Shown piece after piece: positions 54,975 to 63,930 of a DNA stretch of 64,000 bases. The notes beneath the pieces were generated by a model, which was not told the DNA's origin, searched no databases, and saw only the letters and a program-made list of their open reading frames with translations. The stretch's first letter is position 1. Every line of letters starts with the position of its first letter. This stretch comes from Anaerolineaceae bacterium (GTDB taxonomy: Bacteria; Chloroflexota; Anaerolineae; Anaerolineales; Anaerolineaceae). Made by a program: the position numbers and the translations under genes. The stretch lies in assembly GCA_002702705.1 (NCBI GenBank), contig PABH01000059.1:16619-80618 (forward strand), in the 5' to 3' direction.

Positions 54975-55112
54975 ATGCATATTATCTGGATCGCAACTGG
55001 TATTCTGCTGACGATCTTTCTCGGATTGGTCACAATCGTCTATTTACTGTTGGTGATCGGGTTGTGGTGTCAAAGAACTGATTATGACAAAAAAGGAGGT
55101 ATTGGCTTATGA
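54975..55112 (+). CDS. Small single-span membrane protein (45 aa)
   Basis: The frame begins MHIIWIATGILLTIFLGL and ends in a short charged tail (QRTDYDKKGGIGL). One transmembrane helix covers about 4-30. AAAAGGA lies upstream of the ATG, and its stop overlaps the next start (ATGA), which argues strongly for a real, translated gene. Tiny membrane subunits are usual in type IV secretion operons. No family assignment. Confidence 0.65.
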   Translation: MHIIWIATGILLTIFLGLVTIVYLLLVIGLWCQRTDYDKKGGIGL

Positions 55113-55792
55113 CAGATTATTTTGTGGTCTTCGGGAATTTCCTTGTTGCCTTGCCTACCTACCTTTTGAATGGTGTTTTGGCTACAGTTTACTGGCTCGG
55201 TGAATCGGGAGCTGCACTGGTGAGCATGCTTTGTGCAGGATTGATTATTCGTTTTGTTGACAATCGAATTCAATCCAGGGCAGCTTTCCGACCAGGCCGA
55301 AGTGGTCGGGATGCGACTTCTTCAGATTTATATACGGCCCAAATTACAACAGCCATTATCCTTTTGATGTGGGTGATCAGCCAATGGGGAATGGGTGCTC
55401 CGGTTCCCTGGTTGGGCACGGCAATGTGGATCGCTGGAGCCTTAATTGTCCTCACCATCAGAATGCAAGAGCATACTCTTTTATGGAATGTAAAGTCAGG
55501 CATCGCGATTTATTCTCTGGCTGTTCTGGGTAGCCGGCTCTATCTTGCATACACCGCGCAATTATCCGCCCAACAATGGGCTGCCTTGATTGGCACTTCC
55601 AAAAGTGCTGCGGCGGTGATAGCCAACACGCGCGGAAATGTTACCACCATTATTTTATGGGCTTTATGGTTGGTCATCCCATTGGGCTATTTTGCCATGT
55701 TGTTACAGCAAGTTTTAATCAATCCAGTGTCATTGGTGAATCCATTGGCAGGTGCCAGTGAGCTGATCAATCGTTACCGGACCAGACGATAG
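55109..55792 (+). CDS. Polytopic membrane protein of the transfer-like operon
   Basis: A 227-residue integral membrane protein with about five hydrophobic segments (about 5-25, 28-50, 78-98, 103-118, 173-195). The loop after the second segment is basic (FVDNRIQSRAAFRPGRSGRD). No family is recognised; VirB6- or TrbL-like roles as an inner-membrane channel part are possible from position. AAAGGAGG lies upstream and the gene is coupled to the 45-residue membrane protein. Confidence 0.65.
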   Translation: MTDYFVVFGNFLVALPTYLLNGVLATVYWLGESGAALVSMLCAGLIIRFVDNRIQSRAAFRPGRSGRDATSSDLYTAQITTAIILLMWVISQWGMGAPVPWLGTAMWIAGALIVLTIRMQEHTLLWNVKSGIAIYSLAVLGSRLYLAYTAQLSAQQWAALIGTSKSAAAVIANTRGNVTTIILWALWLVIPLGYFAMLLQQVLINPVSLVNPLAGASELINRYRTRR

Positions 55793-55923
55793 GGTGATAG
55801 ATGAAACCAGCGCACAACCTCGTGAGCTTGTTTTATGTATCTCTCTACCTTTTCGGTACGAGTCTTATGAACGTAGGAATTTTTTACGAACGCCAGATTC
55901 TATTTCAACGTTTGGAGGTCAAA

Positions 55924-56277
55924 ATGTCACAACTCATGGATTTGTTGCGTGGACCTGCACTCGGAGTGATCTTGATGATCATTCTATTGGCAGGCGTATT
56001 GATCATCACTGCTTTTGCAGCGTTAATTGCTCAAATGAGTCTCTTGATTCGACTTCGTCCTTGGAGTAACCCCGAAAAACGGACTGAATCCGGGAAAGAT
56101 GTTTATTCACAGGAGGCTGATGCACAACGTTCTTCAGCAAATGAAAATCAGAGAGCATCAACGGTACATCGTCAGGGCTCACCATCGGAACAACCTGAAA
56201 GGGAACAGGTGGTTGTTGTTGAGCCAAATATGAACGAGGTAATAGATGCAGTCTGGTGGGAAACAGTGAATCAATAA
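55924..56277 (+). CDS. Membrane-anchored protein with disordered polar tail (117 aa)
   Basis: One strong transmembrane segment (about 12-42, LGVILMIILLAGVLIITAFAAL) is followed by a hydrophilic tail rich in Ser, Glu and Gln, ending in VVVVEPNMNEVIDAVWWE. ATG at 55924 is preceded by GGAGGT; the frame is open 41 codons farther up without a site. No family is recognised. It lies directly before the VirB4-type gene and may anchor that ATPase (inference). Confidence 0.55.
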   Translation: MSQLMDLLRGPALGVILMIILLAGVLIITAFAALIAQMSLLIRLRPWSNPEKRTESGKDVYSQEADAQRSSANENQRASTVHRQGSPSEQPEREQVVVVEPNMNEVIDAVWWETVNQ

Positions 56278-56290
56278 CAATCCAGGGCTT

Positions 56291-56355
56291 CTTTTGCGAA
56301 AGCAAAAGCGGCCTCACGAATTCACCAACTGATTTGGCTGGCGGATTGATGAGGC
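56291..56355 (+). other. Intergenic RNA hairpins before the VirB4-type gene
   Basis: CTTTTGC-GAAA-GCAAAAG (56291-56308) is a perfect 7-bp stem closed by a GNRA tetraloop. GCCTCA (56311-56316) and TGAGGC (56350-56355) form a second, wider stem. No T-tract follows, so a stability or translational control element is more likely than a terminator. Confidence 0.45.
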
Positions 56356-56383
56356 GGAATGCCAGATACGGAGAAATAAAAAA

Positions 56384-59300
56384 ATGATTATTAAAAAAAT
56401 GACCGAAAAAATACCCTGGCTGAAAACGAAAAACTCACTCACCATACCCAACGATCTGGAAGTAGAAGGTACGGAGCTGCATTTTAACGAACAAAATGAA
56501 TTGGATTATTTGCTTTTCCGGGTTATCGAGCGAGAAGGAAACCGGGAATATCAGGGGTACCGGGTAGTCCGGCTTCTGCAATTACGTTATATCTCTTTGG
56601 AAGCTCGTCGAGATGCCGGCTTGCTGCAGAAAATGCGCACAGTTCTACGCGGATTGTACGGCGCACAGGTTAATCTGGTCTATCTGGCAGCTGGGGTTTT
56701 TAAGAACCCTAATATTGGTATTGTTCAATGTTATGGGGTTACGACATTTTCCCCCAAGAAAGAAGAAGCTATTCAACGATCCTTACGAGATTTATTTGCT
56801 TTGCGAGCAGGAATGGTAGGCGCTTACCGGCAAATCCGTTTGGAATATCTCTCAACAGAGGTAGCAAGGTGGTTGGCACGTTCGCTGGAGCAAATGCCTT
56901 TCGCCATTGTAACCGTCGGGCATCCTGACCCCCGTGAAAATGCGCGTGGTGGTGATTCTTCCATGCGAGATCCATTGATATCCGGGGGGCAAAACGCTCA
57001 ACAATTCTCCATCCAACAGAACGAACTTCTTTTTCGGGGAATGAGTAGCCTAGAAGAAGAATTCTTGCTTATGTTGCTCACCAGCCACGTTAGGCTAGAA
57101 GATATAACACACATGTTAGCCGGTATGTTGGAAGATACATCGGTTTACGCTTCCCGCCAGTTGGGAACTCGGGCAGCGTCTTTTGGGATCAGCCTGCCAG
57201 CTCTTCTGACGGGTGGGCTTGCAGAAAATGCTTCTCAATCCTATGGCACTAACCACTCAACGGGTGTAACACAGGGAGAAGCTGTAACCGAAGGTGTCGC
57301 AAATTCAGAAGGTCAGGCGCATACGGTGGGTCATGCCAGCACACGCGGTTGGGCTCACACTGTCGGTATCTCTGAAACAGATACTGTTGGATCATCCTCT
57401 ACTGTTGGAACCGCAGTCAGTCACGGATCGGCTCACAGCGAAGGAACAGCCGTGACAAACGGAACATCACATACCGATTCTTCCGGAGTGGCATCCTCAC
57501 ACACGGATAGTTCTTCATATGGCGTCAACGCTGGTTTAGGAGGCAGTATTGCCCCGGCCGGTGTAGGATTATCTGCCAACTTAGGCGGCAATGCCAACTG
57601 GGGCACTGCGGACGGCATCGTCAATAGCAGTGGATCATCCGACACAAGCATGCATTCGGTGTCCCACAGCCAATCTGACACCATTTCGCTGAGTAATACG
57701 CAGAGCCAATCGAATACCACTTCTCAAAGCCATTCGACAACCCGATCAGAGGCCTGGACAACTTCCGGCGCTGAGACGGATTCAGTAGCCGACACGACCA
57801 GTGCTTCTACTACTCAGAGCCATGCTGATACAAAAAGCACGTCTAGATCCGAATCAGATAGCGTCGGATTGGGGCAGAGCATCGGCCGTGGAATCAGTGC
57901 CGGCATGAGTGTGGGTGTTGCGCCTTCCTTTTCTCTTTCTAATGCCTATCAATGGCAGGATGATCCTTTTATCCTCTTAACCGATATTATGCGCGTTCAG
58001 CGCAAATTGCTGGATATCGCAAGTCGTGAAGGTGCTTTCTATACAGACTTGTATGCATTAGCGCGCAGCGAACAGGGTGTTCAAGCCTTAATGGGGCTTA
58101 TTCCGGAAGCCTTTCACGGGACGGAAGATGTGGTTTCGGGGGTGCAGACACGAGAGCTTACCGAACCTGAACAGGCTTATATCGGATTACACGCTCGCGC
58201 ATTTACGCCTTCAACTCGCATTGAGACCATTCCGGAAGCGATGAGCGGATATGCAGATTCTACCCTCCTGACGATGTTACAGGTTTCCGCTTACACCGCG
58301 CCGGGCATGTTCGAGCAAGGGTCCGCGTTGACTACTCAGGAGGAAACCCCAGCCTTTGCTTTCTATCCAGATATGCCGGGCAATGTCACCCTGGCCAGAC
58401 AATGGTCGAGTGAAATCGGCTTACTGACCAATACTTTTCTAAAATTGTCTCCTGATCGTCACTTTCACACTGCCTTCGTAGGGGATACCGGTTTCGGAAA
58501 ATCCATTGCTGCAGAACGCCTGGCCTATGAAACCACTCGGTTCTGGCATTATCACACCATCGTATTAGATTTTGGGCAGGGCTGGCGTAAAGCGATGAAC
58601 TGGCCTGGGTTCAGTCCAAAAAACTCTGAAGACGGTTTTAATCATGTCGATATTCTTCAGTTGTATCCGGGCTCTCCACGTCCACTGCGCTGGAATATCT
58701 TGCAAGTACCCAAAAGAATAGAGCCTGGCCGCTACCGCAGCATGGTTGCCGAACTCTTTGCCAATGCCGGCAGATTGGGAGCCAGACAATTGGGCTTTAT
58801 GCGCCGTGCTTTAACCGAATTGTACTTCGAAGCCGGTGTTCTCACCGGGGACCCGAAACTACAGAATGGTCCCCTGGGGCATCTTCAAAATGAACTAGAA
58901 GTGCAGCTCATTCAAAATGAGCGTCAAAATTCGGGTGTAGATCAGGATAATCTTCATCCGGGCACCTTACTGGAAAGCCTCTCCCCTTCTGAATTGCAGG
59001 CTCTGGCGGTATTCCGCAGCCGCAAAATGGATGTTTCCAAATGGGTGGATCGTCTGAGAACATACAAAGAAAAACTGGAACGCGACCAGGCCAGCCGAAC
59101 CAGCCTGGAAGGTGTCCTTCTGCGGTTAGAACAGTTTTCCGAAGGGTATATGGCCCGTCAATATGGAGCCTCTGCCAGTGGAATTGGGGTTGAAGATTTA
59201 GGCTTGATGGGTTGTCCTGAAAATCCATGGGGAATCACTATCATTGAAGGTGGTGCGGAAATGGACGAATACTCCAAGGCGGCATTACTTTCATTACTTG

Positions 59301-59911
59301 CAAACATACTGTATTCAGATGCAGTTGCCCGCCGGCGCGAAATGTTGGACGGCAAACACTTCCCGCCTATGCAAATCTTCTTTGAAGAAGCCAATAAAGT
59401 CTTGACTGGCGTTTCGGGTGGAGCGGCTTCTGATCAAGGTTCAGGAGAATCGGGGAACCCAGTCAGCCACCTTTTCCAAACCATGTGGCGGGACGGACGA
59501 AAGTACAACATTTTTCTGCACCTAATGGCACAAACCGTTAGTGAATTACCCTCAGGCATCCTTTCCTCATGCGCTAACGTATTTGTGTTTCAGACAAAAG
59601 ATCCCAAAGATCGCGACTTGATCCTGCCACACCTGGGTCGATCGGAGAAGGGTATGGTTAATACCGAATACAAACGTTACCTGGCGCGTATTCCACGCAC
59701 ATATGCCATCACCAAACTGGGGTACAGCGATGATGTGCTCTGGCTGGAGCCGGTATTGGTGCGCCCGATGATCATTTGCTGTAATGAACCCTCCGACCTG
59801 GAGATTATCCAGGAATTAGGAGCGGTTTCACTGGAACGAACAGCGTCCAACATCCTGGCTTCTATGCCTTCCTCAAATGCTTCGCATCGTTATCAATCAA
59901 AAACTAATTGA
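56384..59911 (+). CDS. VirB4/TraC-type conjugation ATPase with Ser-rich repeat insert
   Basis: A 1175-residue ATPase. Residues about 1-280 form the VirB4-like N-terminal region. About 282-505 is a low-complexity insert of Ser, Thr, Gly, His, Ala and Asp. The ATPase domain follows: Walker A FVGDTGFGKSIAAE (about 698-711), an IVLDFG strand, and Walker B MQIFFEEANK. RDGRKYNIFLHLMAQTVSELP and FVFQTKDPKDRDLIL are VirB4/HerA-style late motifs. It would power assembly or substrate transport of a type IV secretion system at the membrane. The upstream site CGGAG lies ten nt before the ATG. Confidence 0.85.
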   Translation: MIIKKMTEKIPWLKTKNSLTIPNDLEVEGTELHFNEQNELDYLLFRVIEREGNREYQGYRVVRLLQLRYISLEARRDAGLLQKMRTVLRGLYGAQVNLVYLAAGVFKNPNIGIVQCYGVTTFSPKKEEAIQRSLRDLFALRAGMVGAYRQIRLEYLSTEVARWLARSLEQMPFAIVTVGHPDPRENARGGDSSMRDPLISGGQNAQQFSIQQNELLFRGMSSLEEEFLLMLLTSHVRLEDITHMLAGMLEDTSVYASRQLGTRAASFGISLPALLTGGLAENASQSYGTNHSTGVTQGEAVTEGVANSEGQAHTVGHASTRGWAHTVGISETDTVGSSSTVGTAVSHGSAHSEGTAVTNGTSHTDSSGVASSHTDSSSYGVNAGLGGSIAPAGVGLSANLGGNANWGTADGIVNSSGSSDTSMHSVSHSQSDTISLSNTQSQSNTTSQSHSTTRSEAWTTSGAETDSVADTTSASTTQSHADTKSTSRSESDSVGLGQSIGRGISAGMSVGVAPSFSLSNAYQWQDDPFILLTDIMRVQRKLLDIASREGAFYTDLYALARSEQGVQALMGLIPEAFHGTEDVVSGVQTRELTEPEQAYIGLHARAFTPSTRIETIPEAMSGYADSTLLTMLQVSAYTAPGMFEQGSALTTQEETPAFAFYPDMPGNVTLARQWSSEIGLLTNTFLKLSPDRHFHTAFVGDTGFGKSIAAERLAYETTRFWHYHTIVLDFGQGWRKAMNWPGFSPKNSEDGFNHVDILQLYPGSPRPLRWNILQVPKRIEPGRYRSMVAELFANAGRLGARQLGFMRRALTELYFEAGVLTGDPKLQNGPLGHLQNELEVQLIQNERQNSGVDQDNLHPGTLLESLSPSELQALAVFRSRKMDVSKWVDRLRTYKEKLERDQASRTSLEGVLLRLEQFSEGYMARQYGASASGIGVEDLGLMGCPENPWGITIIEGGAEMDEYSKAALLSLLANILYSDAVARRREMLDGKHFPPMQIFFEEANKVLTGVSGGAASDQGSGESGNPVSHLFQTMWRDGRKYNIFLHLMAQTVSELPSGILSSCANVFVFQTKDPKDRDLILPHLGRSEKGMVNTEYKRYLARIPRTYAITKLGYSDDVLWLEPVLVRPMIICCNEPSDLEIIQELGAVSLERTASNILASMPSSNASHRYQSKTN
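57229..57900 (+). repeat. Degenerate Ser/Thr/Gly/His repeat tract inside the VirB4-type gene
   Basis: About 220 codons encode irregular units such as GHASTRGWAHTVG, SHGSAHSEGTAVTNG and SHSQSDTISLSNTQSQSN. A short glycine-rich non-repeat patch (about residues 383-408) splits it into a His/Gly half and a Ser/Thr/Gln half. The frame is fully open through it. Confidence 0.75.
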
Positions 59912-59933
59912 TTTTAAAAGGAGAACCTTTAAT

Positions 59934-60839
59934 ATGCAAACCAAAAAACGTTCACCCATCGCCGCGATTGTGCTGGCGGTAATCATCGGCCTACTCGTAA
60001 TCGCCTTGCTTAACGGCGTGATCCGTCCGATTCAGGTGGTCACAGCCAAAGTCGCCATCGCCCCTGGAACCGTCCTAACCGACCAATTGGTCGAATTGCG
60101 AACCATTCCTATGGGAGCGAAACCAGCCGATGCACTCACAAAAATTGATGAGGTAACCGGAAAAATCCTGGCTGTGGGTCGCGCTCCAGGAGATTTTATC
60201 GTTTCATCCGTTTTAGGAGAGATAGCCGGAGCTGGCATTCCTGCCGAATTACCAAAAGGGCATGTCGCCCTGGCAATCCATGTCGATCTGGCCAGTGGCG
60301 TGGCTGGATTGCTACGTGCCGGTCAAACGGTCACGGTGATTGGAATGATCTCCCCGGATGTACTTAAACAAAACGCGGCTACTGTATTTTCTGCTCCAAT
60401 TTCTGAATTTACTTCACCAATTGTCTCGCTGACTCCCGGCGTTACAGCCACTCCAACCCCAACTCCCACGCCGGCACCACCTTCTTCTCCGCTTGCTCGT
60501 CTGGCAATCACCGGTATTCGAGTCTTGCTTGTACCTCAATCTTTCCGTTATGAAGAGCTGCCTACAGGTTCAAGCGAAGAACAGCTGTTTTCTTCCGCAC
60601 GCACTAACGCTTCTGCTCAGGAAGGCAGCGTGATTGTATTGGATGTACCAACTGGACTTATCGAAGTGACACCAGGGTTCAAGGTGGATCCAGCGACTTT
60701 ATTGGCTGCATTGGATCAATATGGCATTATTCACCTGGCCCTAGAGCCTGCTACAGGCTTGAATTTGGATGTGTCCGATGTGGTTACCCTCAATCTGGGT
60801 GAACTTTATACAGAAATGAATGATTATCGAAAGAAGTAG
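59934..60839 (+). CDS. cpaB: CpaB/RcpC-like SAF-domain protein
   Basis: A 301-residue protein with an N-terminal transmembrane helix (about 10-28, AIVLAVIIGLLVIALLNGV) and a SAF domain (about 34-90: TAKVAIAPGTVLTDQLVELRTIP...GRAPGDFIVSSVL). RcpC-like beta region VALAIHVDLASGVAGLLRAGQTVTV comes next. A Thr/Pro-rich linker (TPTPTPTPAP) splits the C-terminal half. CpaB is a periplasmic/outer component of Tad (Flp) pilus systems. AAAGGAG lies ten nt before the ATG; the longer frame overlaps the VirB4-type gene. It is followed after four nt by the CpaE-like gene. Confidence 0.85.
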   Translation: MQTKKRSPIAAIVLAVIIGLLVIALLNGVIRPIQVVTAKVAIAPGTVLTDQLVELRTIPMGAKPADALTKIDEVTGKILAVGRAPGDFIVSSVLGEIAGAGIPAELPKGHVALAIHVDLASGVAGLLRAGQTVTVIGMISPDVLKQNAATVFSAPISEFTSPIVSLTPGVTATPTPTPTPAPPSSPLARLAITGIRVLLVPQSFRYEELPTGSSEEQLFSSARTNASAQEGSVIVLDVPTGLIEVTPGFKVDPATLLAALDQYGIIHLALEPATGLNLDVSDVVTLNLGELYTEMNDYRKK

Positions 60840-60843
60840 GCCA

Positions 60844-62157
60844 ATGAGCGATTACGCTTACCAAACCAATAAAATCACCGTGATGCTGGCAGGAGCCGGC
60901 CACGATATTGTTTACTACCAGATGCAGCAGCCAATCCTGGCGGACCAACGTTTCATGATCTCTGGTCACGCCACCCAATGGTCGATGTTTGAGACCAACC
61001 TGAATAATCTGCGACCTGATCTGGTGATTGTCCAAACAGACATTGCCCCTGATCCGGACACGCTGATTCGTTTCCTACAGAAGATTTCAGCCTGGCAGGG
61101 GATTGCAATTGTGGTTCTGCCACTGGCTCAGAAGGATTTCCAGGGAGCGTATACCAAGGTAGATACCGTTCGCGGCGTATTTATCGCACCCGTTAATTGG
61201 AACGAGATCATTCAAGCTGCTTATGGAGCAGCCATGACTGCCAAGGCAAGCCTAAGCCAGGCGGCACCGATGCAGCAGGGCATATCCGGTTATTCCAACA
61301 GTGGATCGTCCGCTTATATCACCGGCACCAAACGAATCGCTGTTTTATCGCATGCTGGTGGAGTTGGTTGTTCAACCATAGCCGAAAACCTGGCCTATGA
61401 GTTATCCGTCCGACTCAGTGTAAAAACTTTACTGGTCTCGATGGGACTGCCTCCCGCAGCTGCACCGCACTTGGGATTGCGTTACGTGCCGAACTTGACG
61501 GAATACTTTGACCGTCCCGGAAAGGCTGCTTTTCAGGCAGCCATTCAACGTAAGGAAAATTTGGAAGTCCTGCTGGCTCCTGAATCCTCTTTGGAATACA
61601 TGCATATCCTGGAAAGTTCCGGAAAAGGAATAGGAGAAGGCAGTATCAATGGTATGCTGATTGACTCAGAAGATGGACGTTATGCTGCTATTGTTATGGA
61701 TGTGCCAACCTGCGAAGATTTGTGGATGATGCATTCGATTATTTTTGCCAATTATGCTTTGATTGTTACCCGTCCAACATTGGCGGATTTAACCTCGGTT
61801 CGGCACACGCTTACCTTGTTACTGACCGGTCTGAAAAGTGAAAAAAGGCTGTCGAGAGACTCAATCTACCTGGTACTGAACCAGACATCTGATCGCAGCA
61901 GTTTCACGCCGCGATCGTTCCAGGAAGAACTCTCAAAATCCTTGGGTTGGGCTCCTCCCATCGCCGCCATTGTTCCTTTTGATCCAGGTGTTTCTCAGGC
62001 CCAGGATGATGGCCTGCTGCCGGTTACACGCAGTGATGAATTTTCCAGAGGAATTCGAGCGATTATTAATACCTTGTTCCCTTTGGTGGAAAACAATCTA
62101 GCTCGAAACGGTGAGAAAAAAAGAATTCTACGTCTACCAAAAATACGGTTCACCTAA
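60844..62157 (+). CDS. cpaE: CpaE-like protein (receiver-like plus degenerate ParA/MinD domain)
   Basis: A 437-residue protein. Residues about 10-130 resemble a response-regulator receiver fold, and about 163-420 a MinD/ParA-type ATPase domain. The Walker A reads SHAGGVGCST (about 169-178): both lysines of the KGGVGKT pattern are replaced (Ala and Cys). CpaE proteins often lack the second Lys, but loss of the first is unusual. IVMDVP keeps the Walker B Asp. CpaE localises Tad pilus machinery. ATG at 60844 follows AGTAGG and lies four nt after the CpaB stop. Confidence 0.8.
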   Translation: MSDYAYQTNKITVMLAGAGHDIVYYQMQQPILADQRFMISGHATQWSMFETNLNNLRPDLVIVQTDIAPDPDTLIRFLQKISAWQGIAIVVLPLAQKDFQGAYTKVDTVRGVFIAPVNWNEIIQAAYGAAMTAKASLSQAAPMQQGISGYSNSGSSAYITGTKRIAVLSHAGGVGCSTIAENLAYELSVRLSVKTLLVSMGLPPAAAPHLGLRYVPNLTEYFDRPGKAAFQAAIQRKENLEVLLAPESSLEYMHILESSGKGIGEGSINGMLIDSEDGRYAAIVMDVPTCEDLWMMHSIIFANYALIVTRPTLADLTSVRHTLTLLLTGLKSEKRLSRDSIYLVLNQTSDRSSFTPRSFQEELSKSLGWAPPIAAIVPFDPGVSQAQDDGLLPVTRSDEFSRGIRAIINTLFPLVENNLARNGEKKRILRLPKIRFT

Positions 62158-62206
62158 AGAAAATTTTTAGTAAATCGAATATTGTTACTTGATTTGGAGA
62201 AAGAAT

Positions 62207-63502
62207 ATGCCAGGGATTTTAGGAATGTACGACACGGCTGATAATGGAAATAATTTGGATGAATTGATCCGGTCTGAAGTATTTAACGAGGTGATTGATC
62301 AGGTCAACCATGAATTTTCGACTTCCATTCTGCAAAGCCCTAGTGAAATAGATCGCAAGCGTATCCGTGAGCGGATTGATACACAAATTGCTGCCGCTTT
62401 ACGTAGGCGCAACTGCCGTCCTGGTGTCTTTAAGGAAGGTGTTATCGCTGAGGAACTCAGCCGGCGGATATTGGGGTTGGGTTTCCTGGATATTCTGCTC
62501 CCGCCGGCCAGAACGGATATTTCAGAGATCACCATTTATTCAAGTGGCTTGGTGCAAATCATGAAAAAGGGGGCTGTCCGCTGGGAAACCGTGGAATTAC
62601 GCCCTGAAACAGGCGAGATCTGGCGAGTTTTAGACCGCCTGATTGGACCTCAAAACAAAACATTGAATGAGACTAATCCAAGCATCAATGCGAAATTACC
62701 TGCCACCGAACACAATCCGGGAGGTGGACGCATCAAAGCTTTGCATCCGGTGATCGCCCCTCCGGGAAGAAATCCATCGATAAATATTCGTCTCTACGAA
62801 CAAAAACCAGTCACACCAGATTGGTTGTTGGAACGTGGCGTGATGAACGATGAAATGATGGATGTTCTTCGTCTGGCAATGGAGCAAGGCCGACGCATCC
62901 TGATTTCGGGAGGAACCCGCACCGGGAAAACAACACTGCTCAGCGTGTTATGTAACTTCCTGCCTCAAGGCTGGCGTATTGTAAAGATTGAAGACCCGGA
63001 AGAAATTTGGGTGGATCGCTCTACTGTTCAGACAGTCGAAGCCCGTCCTCAAGCGGTTGGTACCGATGTAAAACCTTATACTCTGGCAGATGGGGTGGAT
63101 GATGCAATGCGTATGTCTCCAGATTACCTGGTAATTGGAGAAGTGCGCGATGGGATTGCTGCTATGAGTCTTTTCCGAGCCTTGATGACGGGTCACAGCG
63201 GAGCATGCACTTTTCATGCGGACAGTCCGCGTGAGGCAGTCCGCCGTTTGTCCACCGTGATGGGTGCGGATGCCGGTGTACGGCCACATGAGGCCAACCA
63301 GATGATTTCTGATGCGGTTGATCTTTTGGTGCAAATCGGTATTCGGCATGAAGTTCGCCGAGTGATCGCCATTTCAAATGTGGCCAAGGATCTGAAGAAT
63401 GGAGATGTTTACTTTGAACCCATTTTTAGATTTAGAGAGGATTCATCAGCAGCAGAGCCGAACTGGGAGAAAATGGGGGAACTCAATAATATTACTGTTT
63501 AG
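62207..63502 (+). CDS. cpaF: CpaF/TadA/VirB11-type secretion ATPase
   Basis: A 431-residue hexameric traffic ATPase. The N-terminal domain (about 25-210) is followed by Walker A ISGGTRTGKTTLL (about 233-245), the Asp box IEDPEEIWV, Walker B DYLVIGEVRDG (Glu about 312) and the His box ALMTGHSGACTFHAD. All catalytic motifs are intact. It powers Tad pilus extension, or DNA transfer in VirB11 systems. TTTGGAGA precedes the ATG. The usual next genes tadB and tadC are not found; a decayed RHS fragment follows instead, so the operon may be truncated here or use other partners. Confidence 0.92.
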   Translation: MPGILGMYDTADNGNNLDELIRSEVFNEVIDQVNHEFSTSILQSPSEIDRKRIRERIDTQIAAALRRRNCRPGVFKEGVIAEELSRRILGLGFLDILLPPARTDISEITIYSSGLVQIMKKGAVRWETVELRPETGEIWRVLDRLIGPQNKTLNETNPSINAKLPATEHNPGGGRIKALHPVIAPPGRNPSINIRLYEQKPVTPDWLLERGVMNDEMMDVLRLAMEQGRRILISGGTRTGKTTLLSVLCNFLPQGWRIVKIEDPEEIWVDRSTVQTVEARPQAVGTDVKPYTLADGVDDAMRMSPDYLVIGEVRDGIAAMSLFRALMTGHSGACTFHADSPREAVRRLSTVMGADAGVRPHEANQMISDAVDLLVQIGIRHEVRRVIAISNVAKDLKNGDVYFEPIFRFREDSSAAEPNWEKMGELNNITV

Positions 63503-63537
63503 TGATGATTACCTTATATGCTATGTAGATAAAGTTA

Positions 63538-63930
63538 TTACCACCTTGCATCATGGTAATACAGCCCAAACTCTGCCTGTATCAATTGTCCGGAATAACG
63601 GTAATTGCTATACGTTATCCCACTAGAATTCCGTATCTTTTCAAAGGTTGTATAGCTGATACTGCTATTCCACGTTCCATCGGCATTAGCAGTTGTAGAT
63701 GTGCTACCCAGGCGGTCTCCCATTATCCACCGGATGGTATCGCAGATTTCGGTGATTGTTCGCACCGCAACCTGCGCATTGCCGGAAGAATAGTATTTCT
63801 AGATCGTTGTCGTCGTGCCATCGATCTTTTTCTGATACAGTTTGCCTAGGAAGTAGGTAGGTTTTTCGATTATGACGCTCTTTACCAAGTTTCCATCGCC
63901 GTCGTGTTAGTATGTTAATGAACAAGCTTC
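63538..63930 (-). pseudogene. Decayed RHS/YD-repeat C-terminal fragment
   Basis: One reading frame on the minus strand gives HDGDGNLVKSV, then KYYSSGNAQVAVRT, GDRLGSTSTTANADGTW, YRYSGQ and GLYYHDARW: the order of a typical RHS core end. It is broken by in-frame TAA and TAG codons (near 63911 and 63802) and stops at DARW before the usual YDP. It is therefore a non-functional remnant, possibly moved here by recombination. The left part of 63503-64000 outside this frame shows nothing else. Confidence 0.75.

Larger units (their letters stand above)
36200..63502. mobile_element. Putative integrated plasmid or conjugative element (borders not found)
   Basis: The region groups ParA, a paired DNA-binding protein, a replication-initiator-like protein, SSB, iteron-like repeats, a toxin-like operon, a nuclease-TPR giant and a VirB4/VirB8/CpaBEF secretion-type operon, all foreign to the sugar locus on its left. 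No integrase, relaxase, direct repeat pair or tRNA border was recognised, so the limits given are only the outermost related features seen. Confidence 0.55.

Noticed and set aside
55801..55923. 41-codon extension of the 117-residue membrane protein
   Set aside because: GGAGGT directly before ATG 55924 decides the start; the extension has no site of its own.
63538..63765. 75-codon frame as an intact gene
   Set aside because: It is an internal piece of a longer RHS-like frame broken by stop codons, so it is treated as a pseudogene.
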